Shown here in pieces: positions 7,797 to 15,768 of a stretch of DNA of 64,000 bases; the stretch's first letter is position 1, and the number at the start of each line of letters is the position of its first letter. The notes under the pieces are model-generated. The model was given only the letters and a program-made list of their open reading frames with translations, searched no databases and was not told the DNA's origin. The position numbers and the translations under genes are program-made. The stretch comes from Amycolatopsis iheyensis (GTDB taxonomy: Bacteria; Actinomycetota; Actinomycetes; Mycobacteriales; Pseudonocardiaceae). Location: positions 124,001 to 188,000 of the forward strand of contig NZ_JAMXQV010000006.1 in NCBI RefSeq assembly GCF_024703995.1, read 5' to 3'.

Positions 7797-8188
7797 CCGC
7801 CGAACGCACGGCCGTCGAGCTGGCCGACGACGCCTTCGCCGCGCCTGACCCCGGTTTTGGCGCCCAGCTGGCGGCGATCCGGGCGCCCGCGTCGGACGAC
7901 GGCGTTTCGGTCGTCGTCGACCTGCACGGGGCGCTGGTGGACCTGCGGTTCGAGCGGTGGGCGCTGAACCGGCCCCCGCGCGAGCTGGCGGACCTGATCC
8001 GGCGGCTGGCTTCGGAGGCCGGCGCGGAAACGCTGCGGCAGGGGCGGGAGCTGCTGGGCGCCCTGCTGCCGTCGGAAGGCCCGAGGATCGGCGAGCGGCC
8101 CGTGAGCGTGACCGACGCCGGGCCGAAGATCCGGCCGCGACGGGACCCCGAGCCCGACGAGTTCACCCCAGCCACCTGGGCCACCTGA
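7793..8188 (+). CDS. YbaB-like / hypothetical protein of the secretion block
   Basis: A 131-residue protein starting at GTG 7793 inside the preceding stop codon. The middle portion (VSVVVDLHGALVDLRF, then ELADLIRRLASEAGAETLRQG) repeats the beta-hairpin plus long helix of the previous gene. The two may therefore be diverged paralogues that pair with each other. The C-terminal 35 residues are charged and Pro-rich, ending PDEFTPATW. It is the last gene of the four-gene operon that begins with the transglycosylase fusion. No enzymatic motif is visible. Confidence 0.55.
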   Translation: MTAERTAVELADDAFAAPDPGFGAQLAAIRAPASDDGVSVVVDLHGALVDLRFERWALNRPPRELADLIRRLASEAGAETLRQGRELLGALLPSEGPRIGERPVSVTDAGPKIRPRRDPEPDEFTPATWAT

Positions 8189-8198
8189 CGGCGCGGAG

Positions 8199-8972
8199 TC
8201 AGCGGGCGGCGTCGACCATGCGCGCCAGGCGGTCGGCCAGCCAGGCGCCGTCGGCGGGCGTCACCATCACCCAGGGTTCGCCGCCCGCGTCCTCCGGGGT
8301 CACGGCGTAGCGGCCGGCCGCCGTGTCGAACCAGGCCAGGACCGGGGTGCGGCCCGCCGGGCCGGTCGCCGCGAGCTGGCCCGCCGCGTAGCGCTCCGCC
8401 GTGACCAGTGTCGCGAGCGGCCGGACCGCGCGGCCGGACACCCCGGCCGCGCTCAAGGCCCGCTCGAACGCGTCGTACCCGTTGCGCGCGTAGGCGTCCA
8501 TCGCGGACGTGTACGCCGCGCGCGGGAGCCGGAGCTGGTCGCCCGGGCCCGCCGCGACGTCGCCGAGCATGCGGGCCACCGCGGGCACCAGCTCGGCCGG
8601 GCGCAGCGGCTCCAGCACGAGGTCGCGCTCGTCCAGGACGGCGAGCACCCCGGCGGTGTCCCGCACGGCCGCGAGCAGCCGCCAGGGTGCTTCGCCGAGC
8701 ACCAGCGCGTCGACGCTCAGCGCCGGCGAACCCAGCAGCTCGACCAGGTCCGCCAGTCCCGGGTCGACGTCGTCGCCGTCGGTGAGACCGGCCTCGGTCA
8801 GCCCGGCGAAGACCCGGACACCCAGGTCGTCGCGCTCGGCGTGGGTGGCGCCGTGCGCCGGCACGTCGAACGGGTACGGCGGTGGCCCGCCCGGCCCCAG
8901 GTCCTCCCAGAGGAGATCGAATTCCAGATGCGACAGGATCACACCCGCCGCCGTCGCGGTGCGCCGCGCCAT
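8199..8972 (-). CDS. EspG-family ESX secretion-associated protein
   Basis: A 257-residue protein resembling EspG, the cytosolic chaperone that holds PE/PPE substrates for type VII secretion. Typical features are the N-terminal LSHLEFDLLWEDLG, a central alternating strand/helix pattern, and a C-terminal TPVLAWFDTAAGRYAVTPED stretch. The ATG at 8972 follows GGGGGA closely. It is transcribed alone and its end meets the YbaB-like operon tail to tail with a 10-base gap. Its start diverges from the AraC-type gene. The presence of EspG and of a PPE-like protein 2.5 kb away supports a PPE-export function for this region. Confidence 0.78.
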   Translation of the reverse strand: MARRTATAAGVILSHLEFDLLWEDLGPGGPPPYPFDVPAHGATHAERDDLGVRVFAGLTEAGLTDGDDVDPGLADLVELLGSPALSVDALVLGEAPWRLLAAVRDTAGVLAVLDERDLVLEPLRPAELVPAVARMLGDVAAGPGDQLRLPRAAYTSAMDAYARNGYDAFERALSAAGVSGRAVRPLATLVTAERYAAGQLAATGPAGRTPVLAWFDTAAGRYAVTPEDAGGEPWVMVTPADGAWLADRLARMVDAAR

Positions 8973-9020
8973 GGTCCCCCTTCCCGTGCGGCCCGGCCGC
9001 CGTCGGGCACGATGGTGCCG

Positions 9021-9806
9021 ATGGCCGAGCCGCAGTCTGCTGACGTACCCGCGAGCGGGTACCTGGTCGTGCGTGCTTCGGGTGCGGCGGCGGCGCGCGC
9101 GGCGATCCTCGGGGGCGGTGGTGACCCCGAAGGCATCCAGCTGCTGCTGCGCTGCCCGGTGCCGCGGGCGGTCGCCGAGTCCGGCGCGCGGCTGACGTTC
9201 GCCGACGCGACGCTGCACCTGCTGCCCGCCGGCGTGGTGCTGCTGACCGTCGCCGCGGCGAAGCTGTCGATCTCCTTCGCCGAGCTGCGGCCGCTGATGT
9301 TCCGGCCGGTCGAAGTCGACGCGCCGCTGCGGTCGCTGTTCGCGAGCGCGGTCGCGCACGTCCTGTCGGCCGGGCCGCGCCTCGACCCGCACGGCCTGGC
9401 GCACCACCTGCTGGGCCTGGCCGAGCTGGTGCTGCGCAGCGCGCTGCGCGTCGAGCTCGACCGGGTCGACGCCTTGGCGTCGCGACGGCGCGAGGCGCTG
9501 GAGTACATGCGCGCGCACCTCGGTGAGCAGTCGCTCAGCGCGGACAAGATCGCCGAAGCGCTGTACATCTCGCGTCGGCGGCTGTACCAGCTGTTCGACG
9601 ACGGACAGGGCGTTTCGGAGCGGCTGAAGGGGTTGCGCGTCGAGCGCGCCAAGGCGTTGCTCGCGGATCCGGCGAAAGCGGGCCGCGGGATCGCGGAGAT
9701 CGCGCGGGACTGCGGGTTCACCAGCGCCCCGCACTTCTCGCGGACGTTCCGCCGCGCGACCGGCCGGACTCCGCGCGAGTTCCGGGAGCAGGCGCTGCGG
9801 GGGTGA
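9021..9806 (+). CDS. AraC-family transcriptional regulator
   Basis: A 261-residue regulator with a C-terminal AraC/XylS domain: two helix-turn-helix units, SADKIAEALYISRRRLYQLF and GIAEIARDCGFTSAPHFSRTFR, ending in the conserved ATGRTPREFR. The N-terminal 150 residues form the sensing or dimer domain and are not a standard cupin that I can identify. ATG 9021 is used; an in-frame ATG at 9012 is possible and neither has a strong ribosome-binding site. It diverges from espG across 48 bases, so it may control that promoter. Its 3' end overlaps the convergent operon's last gene by 89 bases. Confidence 0.85.
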   Translation: MAEPQSADVPASGYLVVRASGAAAARAAILGGGGDPEGIQLLLRCPVPRAVAESGARLTFADATLHLLPAGVVLLTVAAAKLSISFAELRPLMFRPVEVDAPLRSLFASAVAHVLSAGPRLDPHGLAHHLLGLAELVLRSALRVELDRVDALASRRREALEYMRAHLGEQSLSADKIAEALYISRRRLYQLFDDGQGVSERLKGLRVERAKALLADPAKAGRGIAEIARDCGFTSAPHFSRTFRRATGRTPREFREQALRG

Positions 9807-10314
9807 GGTCGACGCCGGCGACGAGCGTCCCGGCCAGGCCGGCGACCTCCAGCCAGCCCCGGCCGCCGGGGGAGTGCAGCGTGAACACGGCCGCGCGCGG
9901 CCGGTCCGGGTCGAGCACGACGGCCTGCAGCTGCGCGCCGGACAGCCCGATCCGCTCGACGATCACCACCGGGTAGCCGCGGCCGGTCCGTGCGTGGCTG
10001 ACCTCGCGGATGCCGGGCGTCGTGTCGGCGACGAAGTGCCCGAGGTCGGCGGCGTCCTCGATCGTGCCCTCGACCGGGACGACCCCGGCGATGAGCAGCG
10101 CCGGGTCGGCGTCGCGGTGTTCGACGAGGGCGAGCAGGCCGGCGCGGTGCTCGTGCGCGATTTCCGCGGACTGCACCGCGGCCGCCTCCAGGCCGAGGTC
10201 GCGGGCGGCGTCGGGGCCACGCAGGCGCGCCATCAGCGCGTGCAGCTCGGCGGTGGTGGCCTCGACGGAGGCCAGGGTGACCGGGGTGATCCCCGGGACG
10301 GCGGGCAGTTTCAC
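9718..10314 (-). CDS. Hypothetical protein, last gene of PPE-like operon
   Basis: A 198-residue soluble protein starting with GTG 10314 inside the previous stop (GTGA). It has a helical N-terminal half and a beta-rich C-terminal half (GYPVVIVERIGLSGAQLQAVVLD, then AVFTLHSPGGRGWLEVAGL). Similar pairs of unknown proteins occur in actinobacterial WXG/PPE clusters. The last 30 residues are low-complexity and lie inside the antisense of the AraC gene, so the 3' end may be a read-through extension of an older stop. No motif points to a function. Confidence 0.6.
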   Translation of the reverse strand: MKLPAVPGITPVTLASVEATTAELHALMARLRGPDAARDLGLEAAAVQSAEIAHEHRAGLLALVEHRDADPALLIAGVVPVEGTIEDAADLGHFVADTTPGIREVSHARTGRGYPVVIVERIGLSGAQLQAVVLDPDRPRAAVFTLHSPGGRGWLEVAGLAGTLVAGVDLTPAAPAPGTRAESGRSRGGTSARSAGRW

Positions 10315-11003
10315 CGGCCACCCAGCGCGGCGGCGAACGCGCCCACGGCACCCGGCGGCGGCGTCACGGGCGCGACGGGCGTTTTCGCGACGGTGGCGCC
10401 GAGGTCGCGCCCGGCGGCCGAGAACGTCTCGAGATGCGTTGTCACGTAACGGAAATCCGGCGCGCTGGGCAGCGGCCCGCCGTCGCCGAGCGCCCGGAGC
10501 CGGTCGGCGACGCGGTTTGCTTCGGTCGCGTGGGCGCGTGCCAGCTCGCGGGCTTCGGCGAGGACGCGCTCGAGGTCTTGGCGGCGTTGTTCGAGCCGCG
10601 CGCGGGCGGCGGCGAGCTGGGCTTCGGTGCCGGGGGAGAACTGCGCTTCGGTTTCGGCGCGTTCGACGGCGTCTTCGGCATCGGTGACGGCTCGCCGGGC
10701 GGCGGTGGCGCGGCGGTCGAGGTCTTCGGCCCGGCGGTGGTGGTCGTGGAGGGTGCTGGCCCAGCCGCCGAGGATCGCCGCGGCCGTGCGAAGGGTGTCG
10801 GGCAGATCGGCGAGCCCCGCGGCGGCCCGGGCCGCGCGGCCGGCGAGGGCCTGGGCGGACCGGCCCGCCCACTCCGGGATCTCGCCAGGGGCCGGGGTTT
10901 CGCCGAGCCGGGTGGCCGCGTCGGCGTACTGGCGTGCGGTTTCGGCGACGGCGCCGGGGTGGCCCGGCACCGGGTCGAAGCCGAGGCCGCGGAACTCAGC
11001 CAT
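10311..11003 (-). CDS. Coiled-coil WXG100-like protein
   Basis: A 230-residue protein that is nearly all helical. Around residue 44 it has IPEWAGRSAQALAGRA, a W-x-G-like turn between two helices as in type VII substrates. A long charged coiled coil (about 95-165, with many Arg/Glu heptads such as ARLEQRRQDLERVLAEAREL) follows, with a Pro-rich tail. There is no signal peptide. It is the fourth gene in a five-gene operon. It may be a secreted substrate or a structural partner; the sequence alone does not separate the two. Confidence 0.65.
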   Translation of the reverse strand: MAEFRGLGFDPVPGHPGAVAETARQYADAATRLGETPAPGEIPEWAGRSAQALAGRAARAAAGLADLPDTLRTAAAILGGWASTLHDHHRRAEDLDRRATAARRAVTDAEDAVERAETEAQFSPGTEAQLAAARARLEQRRQDLERVLAEARELARAHATEANRVADRLRALGDGGPLPSAPDFRYVTTHLETFSAAGRDLGATVAKTPVAPVTPPPGAVGAFAAALGGR

Positions 11004-11277
11004 CGGCGCGGCCCAGGTCCTCGGCCGCGGCGGTGTCCGCGCCCCGGTAGACCTTCGCGGCCGCCCGGACGCTCGTCGCGGCCGCCGTGAAGTCCGTTTC
11101 CACCGCCCGTATCCTGCCGGACCACTCGGCCGTCAGCGCGGTGAGCGCACTCGACACCGACGGCGGGCCGAGGTCCCCCGCAGGCGCGAGGTCGACGGCG
11201 GCGTACTCCGCGGCCGCGTCCTCCAGCCGCAACGCGAGCGCGTCGAGCGCGGCCGGGTCGGCGTGGAACCCGCTCAT
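10996..11277 (-). CDS. EspC/DUF2580-type small helical protein
   Basis: A 93-residue protein whose features fit the EspC-like ESX-associated family. It starts MSGFHADPAALDALALRLEDAA, has a mid-protein W-SGR turn (LTAEWSGRIRAVE), and ends in a helix with AAAKVYRGADTAAAEDLG. The length of about 100 residues and the helix-turn-helix hairpin are those of exported WXG100-like partners. It overlaps its upstream neighbour (ATGA) and is separated from the next start by 2 bases past the overlap zone. It probably forms a heterodimer with a neighbour product, as such proteins usually do. Confidence 0.7.
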   Translation of the reverse strand: MSGFHADPAALDALALRLEDAAAEYAAVDLAPAGDLGPPSVSSALTALTAEWSGRIRAVETDFTAAATSVRAAAKVYRGADTAAAEDLGRADG

Positions 11278-12428
11278 TCGCCGAACACCGGCGGGTAGGC
11301 GGGCGGCAGGTCGTCGAGCAGGTCGTAGCCGTTCGCGTACTTGTCGCGGTGCTCGGTGTCCTCTTCGCGGCGCGCGCCCTGGCCGGGCGGGTACATCCCG
11401 TACCCGGCGCCCGAACCGCGGCCCGCGGACGCGCCCGGCCCGAAGCCCGCCGCGCTCGTCCCGAACCGGCCGGTGCCGGCCCGGCCACCTTCGCCGAGCG
11501 TCCCCGACCCCGACGCCGCGGCGCCCGGAACTCCCGCGACGCCCCCGAAGCCGCCGCCCGGCCCGGACGAAGTGCCCGCGCCGATCACCCCGTCGAGCCC
11601 GCCCGGCAGGCCGGCCCCGGTGAACGTGGGAAGCAGCGCGGAGGCGGTCGACGTCGAGTCGTCCGGCCCCTGGCCCGGCTCGTTCCCGACCGGCGGCTCC
11701 GGGTCGTGCGGAACCACCGGCGTGACCGGCGGACGTGGCTCCCGCGGCACGACGACGTCGGAGTTCGGCGCGCTGACCTGCGGCGCCGCGTCGAACGCCG
11801 GGGGCAGCCGGTGCCGGACGTCGTGGCTCGCGCTCTCGTACTGCTCCATCACGCGGACCGCTGCCGCCTTCGCCTGGTCCGCCTGCTTCTTGGTCGGCAG
11901 CTTGTCGTCGAGCAGCTCGTCCAGCATGTACGTGCCTTCGGGGCCGTCGAGCCGCTTGACGGCGTACCCCTCCTGGAACCACCGCTCGGCCCAGTAGTGC
12001 ACCGGCTCCGGCATCCGCTTCTGGGCCTCGTCGATCGCCGAGGTGTAGGTGTGCAGGCCGTCGCCGATGTGCCACGCGTTCTCGCCCGCGGTGCTCGCCC
12101 AGCCGGTCAGCCGCTGCACCGAATCCGCCGCCTGCGCCGCCGACGGCCCGCGCCACGACAGCAGCAGCTTCTGCACCAGCGCGTGCACGTCCCCGGTGGC
12201 GGTGTCGACGCCCTGGGCCAGCTCACCCCACTGGTGCGCCTGCGCGCCGAGCTTCCGCGTCTCGGCCGAGTGGATCATGTCCCACAGCTCGCGGTGGTCG
12301 TAGCTGTCCCAGTGGATCCGGCCGAACGCGGCCTCGCGGCTGTTGGCCGCCTTCTCCCGGCGGACGCGCTTGGCCTTGGCCCGCTCCCGCGCGGTCGGCC
12401 GGTGGTGCGTCGAATGGAACTCAGGCAT
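11274..12428 (-). CDS. PPE-like type VII secretion substrate
   Basis: A 384-residue protein. Residues 35-190 are helical, with HWDSYDHRELWDMIHSA, LVQKLLLSWRGPSAAQAADS (a W-x-G turn) and GENAWHIGDGLHTYTSAIDEAQ, the arrangement of PPE/WXG fusion proteins. Residues 215-350 are Pro/Gly-rich and disordered. The C-terminus ends in YDLLDDLPPAYPPVFGE, a conserved tail seen in related actinobacterial proteins. The start has a basic extension (residues 5-30). It is the second gene in a five-gene overlapping operon. EspG at 8.2-9.0 kb is the expected chaperone. Confidence 0.7.
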   Translation of the reverse strand: MPEFHSTHHRPTARERAKAKRVRREKAANSREAAFGRIHWDSYDHRELWDMIHSAETRKLGAQAHQWGELAQGVDTATGDVHALVQKLLLSWRGPSAAQAADSVQRLTGWASTAGENAWHIGDGLHTYTSAIDEAQKRMPEPVHYWAERWFQEGYAVKRLDGPEGTYMLDELLDDKLPTKKQADQAKAAAVRVMEQYESASHDVRHRLPPAFDAAPQVSAPNSDVVVPREPRPPVTPVVPHDPEPPVGNEPGQGPDDSTSTASALLPTFTGAGLPGGLDGVIGAGTSSGPGGGFGGVAGVPGAAASGSGTLGEGGRAGTGRFGTSAAGFGPGASAGRGSGAGYGMYPPGQGARREEDTEHRDKYANGYDLLDDLPPAYPPVFGE

Positions 12429-12897
12429 CCGGCTCACCCGCCCGCAGGGCCGCCGCGGCCTCCTCGTCGTTGCTGCGGTGCGACGCGGCGACGGTGTCGA
12501 GCGCCTGGCGCAGCGAAGCCAGTTCGGCGAGGTACGACCGCAGCGCCGACTGCACACCGCCGGCCTCCGCGCCCCCGCGCAGGCCGAACGAGCGGCGCAT
12601 CCAGTGCGAAACCGGTCCCTTGCCGTCGGCCAGCGGCGTGCCGAGGTCGCCGGCGCTTTCGAGGTAACCCGCCAGCTCCTGCTGGCGCTCGTCGAGCGCC
12701 TTCTTGGCGGCGTCGATTTCGGCGTAGTCCAGCGCGATCACGTCGGAGCCGTCGGCGACGAGCGCCGCCGCGCCGGTGCCGCCCGGTCGCCCGACTTCCG
12801 AGGTGTTCTCCTTCGGTCCGTGCTGTTCCTGCTGCTCGCGCCGGTGCTCCACCCGCAGCTGCCGCCGTGCGTCGGCTTCGTCGCGCACTGTCGCCAT
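12421..12897 (-). CDS. Hypothetical helical protein, first gene of PPE-like operon
   Basis: A 158-residue protein with a strongly charged N-terminus (RRQLRVEHRREQQEQHG) and a C-terminal helical hairpin (ALDYAEIDAAKKALDERQQELAG, later SALRSYLAELASLRQALDTVAASHRSNDEEAAAALR). The hairpin looks like a diverged WXG100 fold without the W-x-G. Its 3' end overlaps the PPE-like gene by 8 bases. Being first, it sets the transcription start of the five-gene operon. The region upstream is shared with the divergent copC-like gene. Confidence 0.6.
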   Translation of the reverse strand: MATVRDEADARRQLRVEHRREQQEQHGPKENTSEVGRPGGTGAAALVADGSDVIALDYAEIDAAKKALDERQQELAGYLESAGDLGTPLADGKGPVSHWMRRSFGLRGGAEAGGVQSALRSYLAELASLRQALDTVAASHRSNDEEAAAALRAGEPDA

Positions 12898-12970
12898 TGA
12901 GGTCCTTCCCTCGCCACCCAGGCGTCCATCCTGGCCAATGCGCGCCGCGATGAGAAGGGAGACCCACCCG

Positions 12971-13007
12971 GCTGCACGGGTGGACACGAAGACTGCACGG
13001 GCGGATA
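12971..13007. promoter_or_regulatory. Direct repeat in divergent promoter region
   Basis: Two copies of ctgcacgggyggay start about 21 bases apart (12972 and 12993), just before the copC-like start and between divergent genes. Helical spacing of two turns suits a regulator dimer. This is weak evidence, because the repeats are short and GC-rich. Confidence 0.3.
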
Positions 13008-13022
13008 GGGCAGGATGTCCGA

Positions 13023-13568
13023 ATGATCCTCCGCCGCGCTTCCGGAGCCGTGCTCGCCGCCCTCACCGGGCTCCTCGTGCTCGCCGGGCCCGCCTCGGCC
13101 CACACCGAGCTCGAGTCCAGCTCACCCGCCGAAGGGGCGTCCGTCGCGACGGCCCCGACGCAGATCCGGCTGACCTTCGGCGAGCCCGTGAAGCTGCCGC
13201 CGGAGCCGGTCGAGGTCACCGGCCGCGACGGCAGCACCTGGAAGGCCGGCCCCGCGACGGTGGACGGCACGGTCGTGACCGTGCCGGTGACCCCGGCCGG
13301 CCCGGCGCAGGACTACACGGTGTCCTGGAAGGTGGTCGCGAAGGACGGTGACAACGTCGCCGGCACCGTCCACTTCACCCTCACGGCCGCGGTGGCCGCG
13401 GCCGCGCCGGAGACGTCCGCGGTGGCGCAGACCACCGCCCCCAGCACCCCGGCGCCCGCCGGCGTCGACGCGGTGGGCATTCCCACCTGGATCTGGGTCC
13501 TGGTCGCGGTCGCCGGCCTGCTCGCGGTGATCGTCGTCGGCATCCGTCAGCTCCGGGGACGGCGCTAG
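13023..13568 (+). CDS. CopC-domain exported copper-binding protein
   Basis: A 181-residue protein with a signal peptide cut at ASA-HTELES. The mature N-terminal histidine is the usual copper ligand of CopC proteins. A compact beta-sandwich (to about residue 120) contains SSSPAEGASVATAPTQIRLTFGEPV and NVAGTVHFTL. An Ala/Pro/Thr linker leads to one transmembrane helix (IPTWIWVLVAVAGLLAVIVVGI) and an Arg-rich tail, so the domain faces the outside while tethered to the membrane. AGGA 7 bases upstream supports ATG 13023. The CopD partner is absent nearby. The stop codon TAG is the left end of the long palindrome that follows. Confidence 0.85.
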   Translation: MILRRASGAVLAALTGLLVLAGPASAHTELESSSPAEGASVATAPTQIRLTFGEPVKLPPEPVEVTGRDGSTWKAGPATVDGTVVTVPVTPAGPAQDYTVSWKVVAKDGDNVAGTVHFTLTAAVAAAAPETSAVAQTTAPSTPAPAGVDAVGIPTWIWVLVAVAGLLAVIVVGIRQLRGRR

Positions 13569-13730
13569 GCGGTGTCCTGTGAGTCTGCTCGATGGGCTTC
13601 GTGATCCAGGTGGTTCCTGGCGGTGCGGGCGGAGCACCCTCGTACTGGGCCGTACTCGGGTGATCCGCCCGTGCCGCCAGGGGCCGCCTGGGCGCGAAGA
13701 CCGCGAGCTTGACTTGCAGGACACCGCCTA
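13566..13730. repeat. 165-bp imperfect palindrome, MITE-like or bidirectional terminator
   Basis: Terminal inverted repeats of 20 bp with two mismatches (start TAGGCGGTGTCCTG) bound a stretch that folds on itself almost throughout. Inner arms CAGG-GG-CCTGGCGG and GGGCGGA/TCCGCCC pair around a centre near 13650, and most mismatches would be G-U in RNA. Both ends read CTAG, a target form used by IS5-group elements. The stop codons of the two convergent genes lie exactly in these ends. No ORF of transposase size is inside. Either a miniature element or a dedicated terminator fits. Confidence 0.7.
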
Positions 13731-15098
13731 GTCCTGCGGGACAGTGACGACCCACCGTTCGGGGCGGCGCCGCAGGTAACCCCACCAGTACAGCGCCGAC
13801 ACCACCAGCACCCCGGCCGTGATGCCGAGGTCGAGCGCGCTCTGCTCGACCAGGACGTAGGCCAGCGCCGCGACGGCGAGCACCGGCACGACCGGCCACG
13901 CCGGCATCCGCCACACGTGCGGTTTCCGGTGCGCGGCCCGGCGCGCCCGCAGCGCCGCGGCCGCGACGCTGAGGTACAGCGCGACGACGGCGACCCCGGT
14001 GACGCCGCTGAGCGTGTCCACCGGCACGAAGCAGAGAACGGCTTCGGACAGCCCGACCACCAGCGTCGCCACCCACGGCGCGCCGAACCGGGCGCTGACC
14101 ACGCTCATCGCGCGGTTCACCGGCGCCGGCCACGCCTGGTCGCGGGCGGAGGCGTAGAGCACCCGCGAGTTCTGGATGACCATGACGATCACCGCGTTCA
14201 CGATCGCCGCGGCGATGCACAAGCTGATCGCGGCGCCGAGCGCGGAGCTGCTCCAGCCGGTGACCAGCGCGGTGAGGTCGACGCCGGCGAGCGCGGCGGC
14301 GTCCGGCACCGCGAGGGTGATCGCGACGACCGGCACCAGGATGACCAGCGCGCTGATCCCGAGCGTCCAGAACACCGTCCTGGCCACGGTTTTGCGGGGT
14401 TCGCGCATTTCCTCGGCGAGGTAGACGGCCGTGCTGAAGCCCTGCACCACGAACAACGCGACGGCGAGCCCGGCCACGACGGCGATCAGCCCGATCGAGC
14501 TCGTGCCGAGGCTCGGCTTCAGCAGCACGGCCGGGCTCTGCGTCGTGTGCGTGAAGCCGAGCAGTGACACGACGAAGATCGCGACGATCTCGATGACCAG
14601 GAAGATCCCGGTGATCCAGGCGTTGGACCGCAGGTTGAGCAGGCCCATCACGGTGGAGGCCAGCATCACCAGCGCCCCGGCGACCGATGGGCTGATGTCG
14701 ACGACGGCGGCCAGGTAGTCGGCGACGCCGATCGCGATGATCGGCGGCACGACGAGGATGACGATGAACGACAGCATGAACGTCAGCCAGCCGGCGAACC
14801 GGTTCGCCACCGTCGTCACCATGGCGTACTCGCCGCCGGCGCTGGGCACGAGCGTGCCGAGTTCGGAGTAGCAGAAGGCGATCCCGACGCAGAGCAGCAC
14901 CGCGAGCGCGATGGCGAGCGCGGTGCCGGTGCCGAGGTCGGCGAACAGCGGGGGCACGAGGACGAACAGCGACGACGCCGGCGTCACGCAGCTGAGCGTG
15001 AGCAGCGTGCCGCCGCCGACGCCGATGGAGCGCGTGAGGGTGCGTGTCGTCGCCGGAGCGGCGGCAGGGGTGACGGGCGGGGCGGGAGTGCGGGACAC
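13728..15098 (-). CDS. APC-superfamily amino acid permease
   Basis: A 456-residue membrane protein with about 12 hydrophobic helices, starting at GTG 15098 with GAGGGA 6 bases upstream. The APC signature appears in helix 1 (IGVGGGTLLTLSCVTPASSLFVLVPPLF), with YSELGTLVPSAGGEYAMV and an EEMREPRKTVARTV loop after helix 6, as in amino acid/polyamine transporters. It diverges from an Lrp-type regulator and lies near a class III aminotransferase, so it probably imports the amino acid or polyamine that the aminotransferase degrades. An operator-like box sits 75 bases before the start. The stop is provided by the palindrome end. Confidence 0.88.
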   Translation of the reverse strand: MSRTPAPPVTPAAAPATTRTLTRSIGVGGGTLLTLSCVTPASSLFVLVPPLFADLGTGTALAIALAVLLCVGIAFCYSELGTLVPSAGGEYAMVTTVANRFAGWLTFMLSFIVILVVPPIIAIGVADYLAAVVDISPSVAGALVMLASTVMGLLNLRSNAWITGIFLVIEIVAIFVVSLLGFTHTTQSPAVLLKPSLGTSSIGLIAVVAGLAVALFVVQGFSTAVYLAEEMREPRKTVARTVFWTLGISALVILVPVVAITLAVPDAAALAGVDLTALVTGWSSSALGAAISLCIAAAIVNAVIVMVIQNSRVLYASARDQAWPAPVNRAMSVVSARFGAPWVATLVVGLSEAVLCFVPVDTLSGVTGVAVVALYLSVAAAALRARRAAHRKPHVWRMPAWPVVPVLAVAALAYVLVEQSALDLGITAGVLVVSALYWWGYLRRRPERWVVTVPQD

Positions 15099-15172
15099 GG
15101 GCGTTCCCTCCGGCCGGGGGCAAGGTGCGACGGATGGAACAGCACCGATTCGGTGTTGTCAACGCGCTGAAG

Positions 15173-15189
15173 ACGACTAAATCCGTCGT
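15173..15189. promoter_or_regulatory. Operator-like inverted repeat upstream of permease and Lrp genes
   Basis: ACGACTAAATCCGTCGT contains ACGAC and GTCGT as perfect inverted arms around 7 bases. Its left half, ACGACTAAATCC, recurs downstream at 15769-15780 and in two variants before the aminotransferase. Position between divergent genes and recurrence at the same locus support a binding site for the Lrp-type regulator. Confidence 0.6.
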
Positions 15190-15280
15190 TTGTGTTGGCC
15201 AGCGTCTTCGTATTTAGTGACATTCCGTGACGTCTGCGCCGGGTTTGCCCTGTGTCGCCCGCGTCCGGGATGATCCGGGA

Positions 15281-15763
15281 GTGAGCAGCCAGGACACCCC
15301 CAGCCGGCCCGCGCCGCCGGTGCTCGACGACATCTCGCGGCAGATCATCGCGCAGCTGCAGGAGGACGGCCGGCGCGCGTACGCGACGATCGGCAAGGCG
15401 GTCGGCCTGTCGGAGGCCGCGGTCCGGCAGCGGGTCCAGCGGCTGTCGGACTCCGGCGTCATCCAGATCGTCGCCGTCTCGGATCCGTTGCAGGTCGGGC
15501 TGTTCCGGCAGGCGATGATCGCGATCACCGTCGAGGGGCCGCTCGAGCCGGTCGGCGACGCACTGGCCGAAATGGACGAAATCGCGTACGTGATCCTCTG
15601 CGCCGGGCGCTACGACCTGCTGTGCGAGGCGGTCTGCGCGGACGACGAGGCGCTGCTGGAGCTGATCTCGACGCGGATCCGCGCACTGCCCGGCGTCCGG
15701 CACGCCGAGGCGATGGTCTACCTCAAGCTGCGGAAGCAGACCTACCAGTGGGGGACTCGCTGA
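15281..15763 (+). CDS. Lrp/AsnC-family transcriptional regulator
   Basis: A 160-residue regulator: N-terminal helix-turn-helix (LDDISRQIIAQLQEDGRRAY, IGKAVGLSEAAVRQRVQRL) and C-terminal RAM domain (AMIAITVEGPLEPVGDALAEMD, then RALPGVRHAEAMVYL), which binds an amino acid and forms octamers. GTG 15281 fits the family length; an earlier GTG at 15227 would add an unlikely 18-residue leader. It sits between a divergent permease and a downstream aminotransferase. All three promoter regions have the ACGACTRAATCC box, so this protein likely controls the locus and itself. The effector is probably the transported compound. Confidence 0.9.
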   Translation: MSSQDTPSRPAPPVLDDISRQIIAQLQEDGRRAYATIGKAVGLSEAAVRQRVQRLSDSGVIQIVAVSDPLQVGLFRQAMIAITVEGPLEPVGDALAEMDEIAYVILCAGRYDLLCEAVCADDEALLELISTRIRALPGVRHAEAMVYLKLRKQTYQWGTR

Positions 15764-15768
15764 GGGTG

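Noticed and set aside
13566..13730. Complete insertion sequence
   Set aside because: The element is only 165 bp and has no transposase frame.
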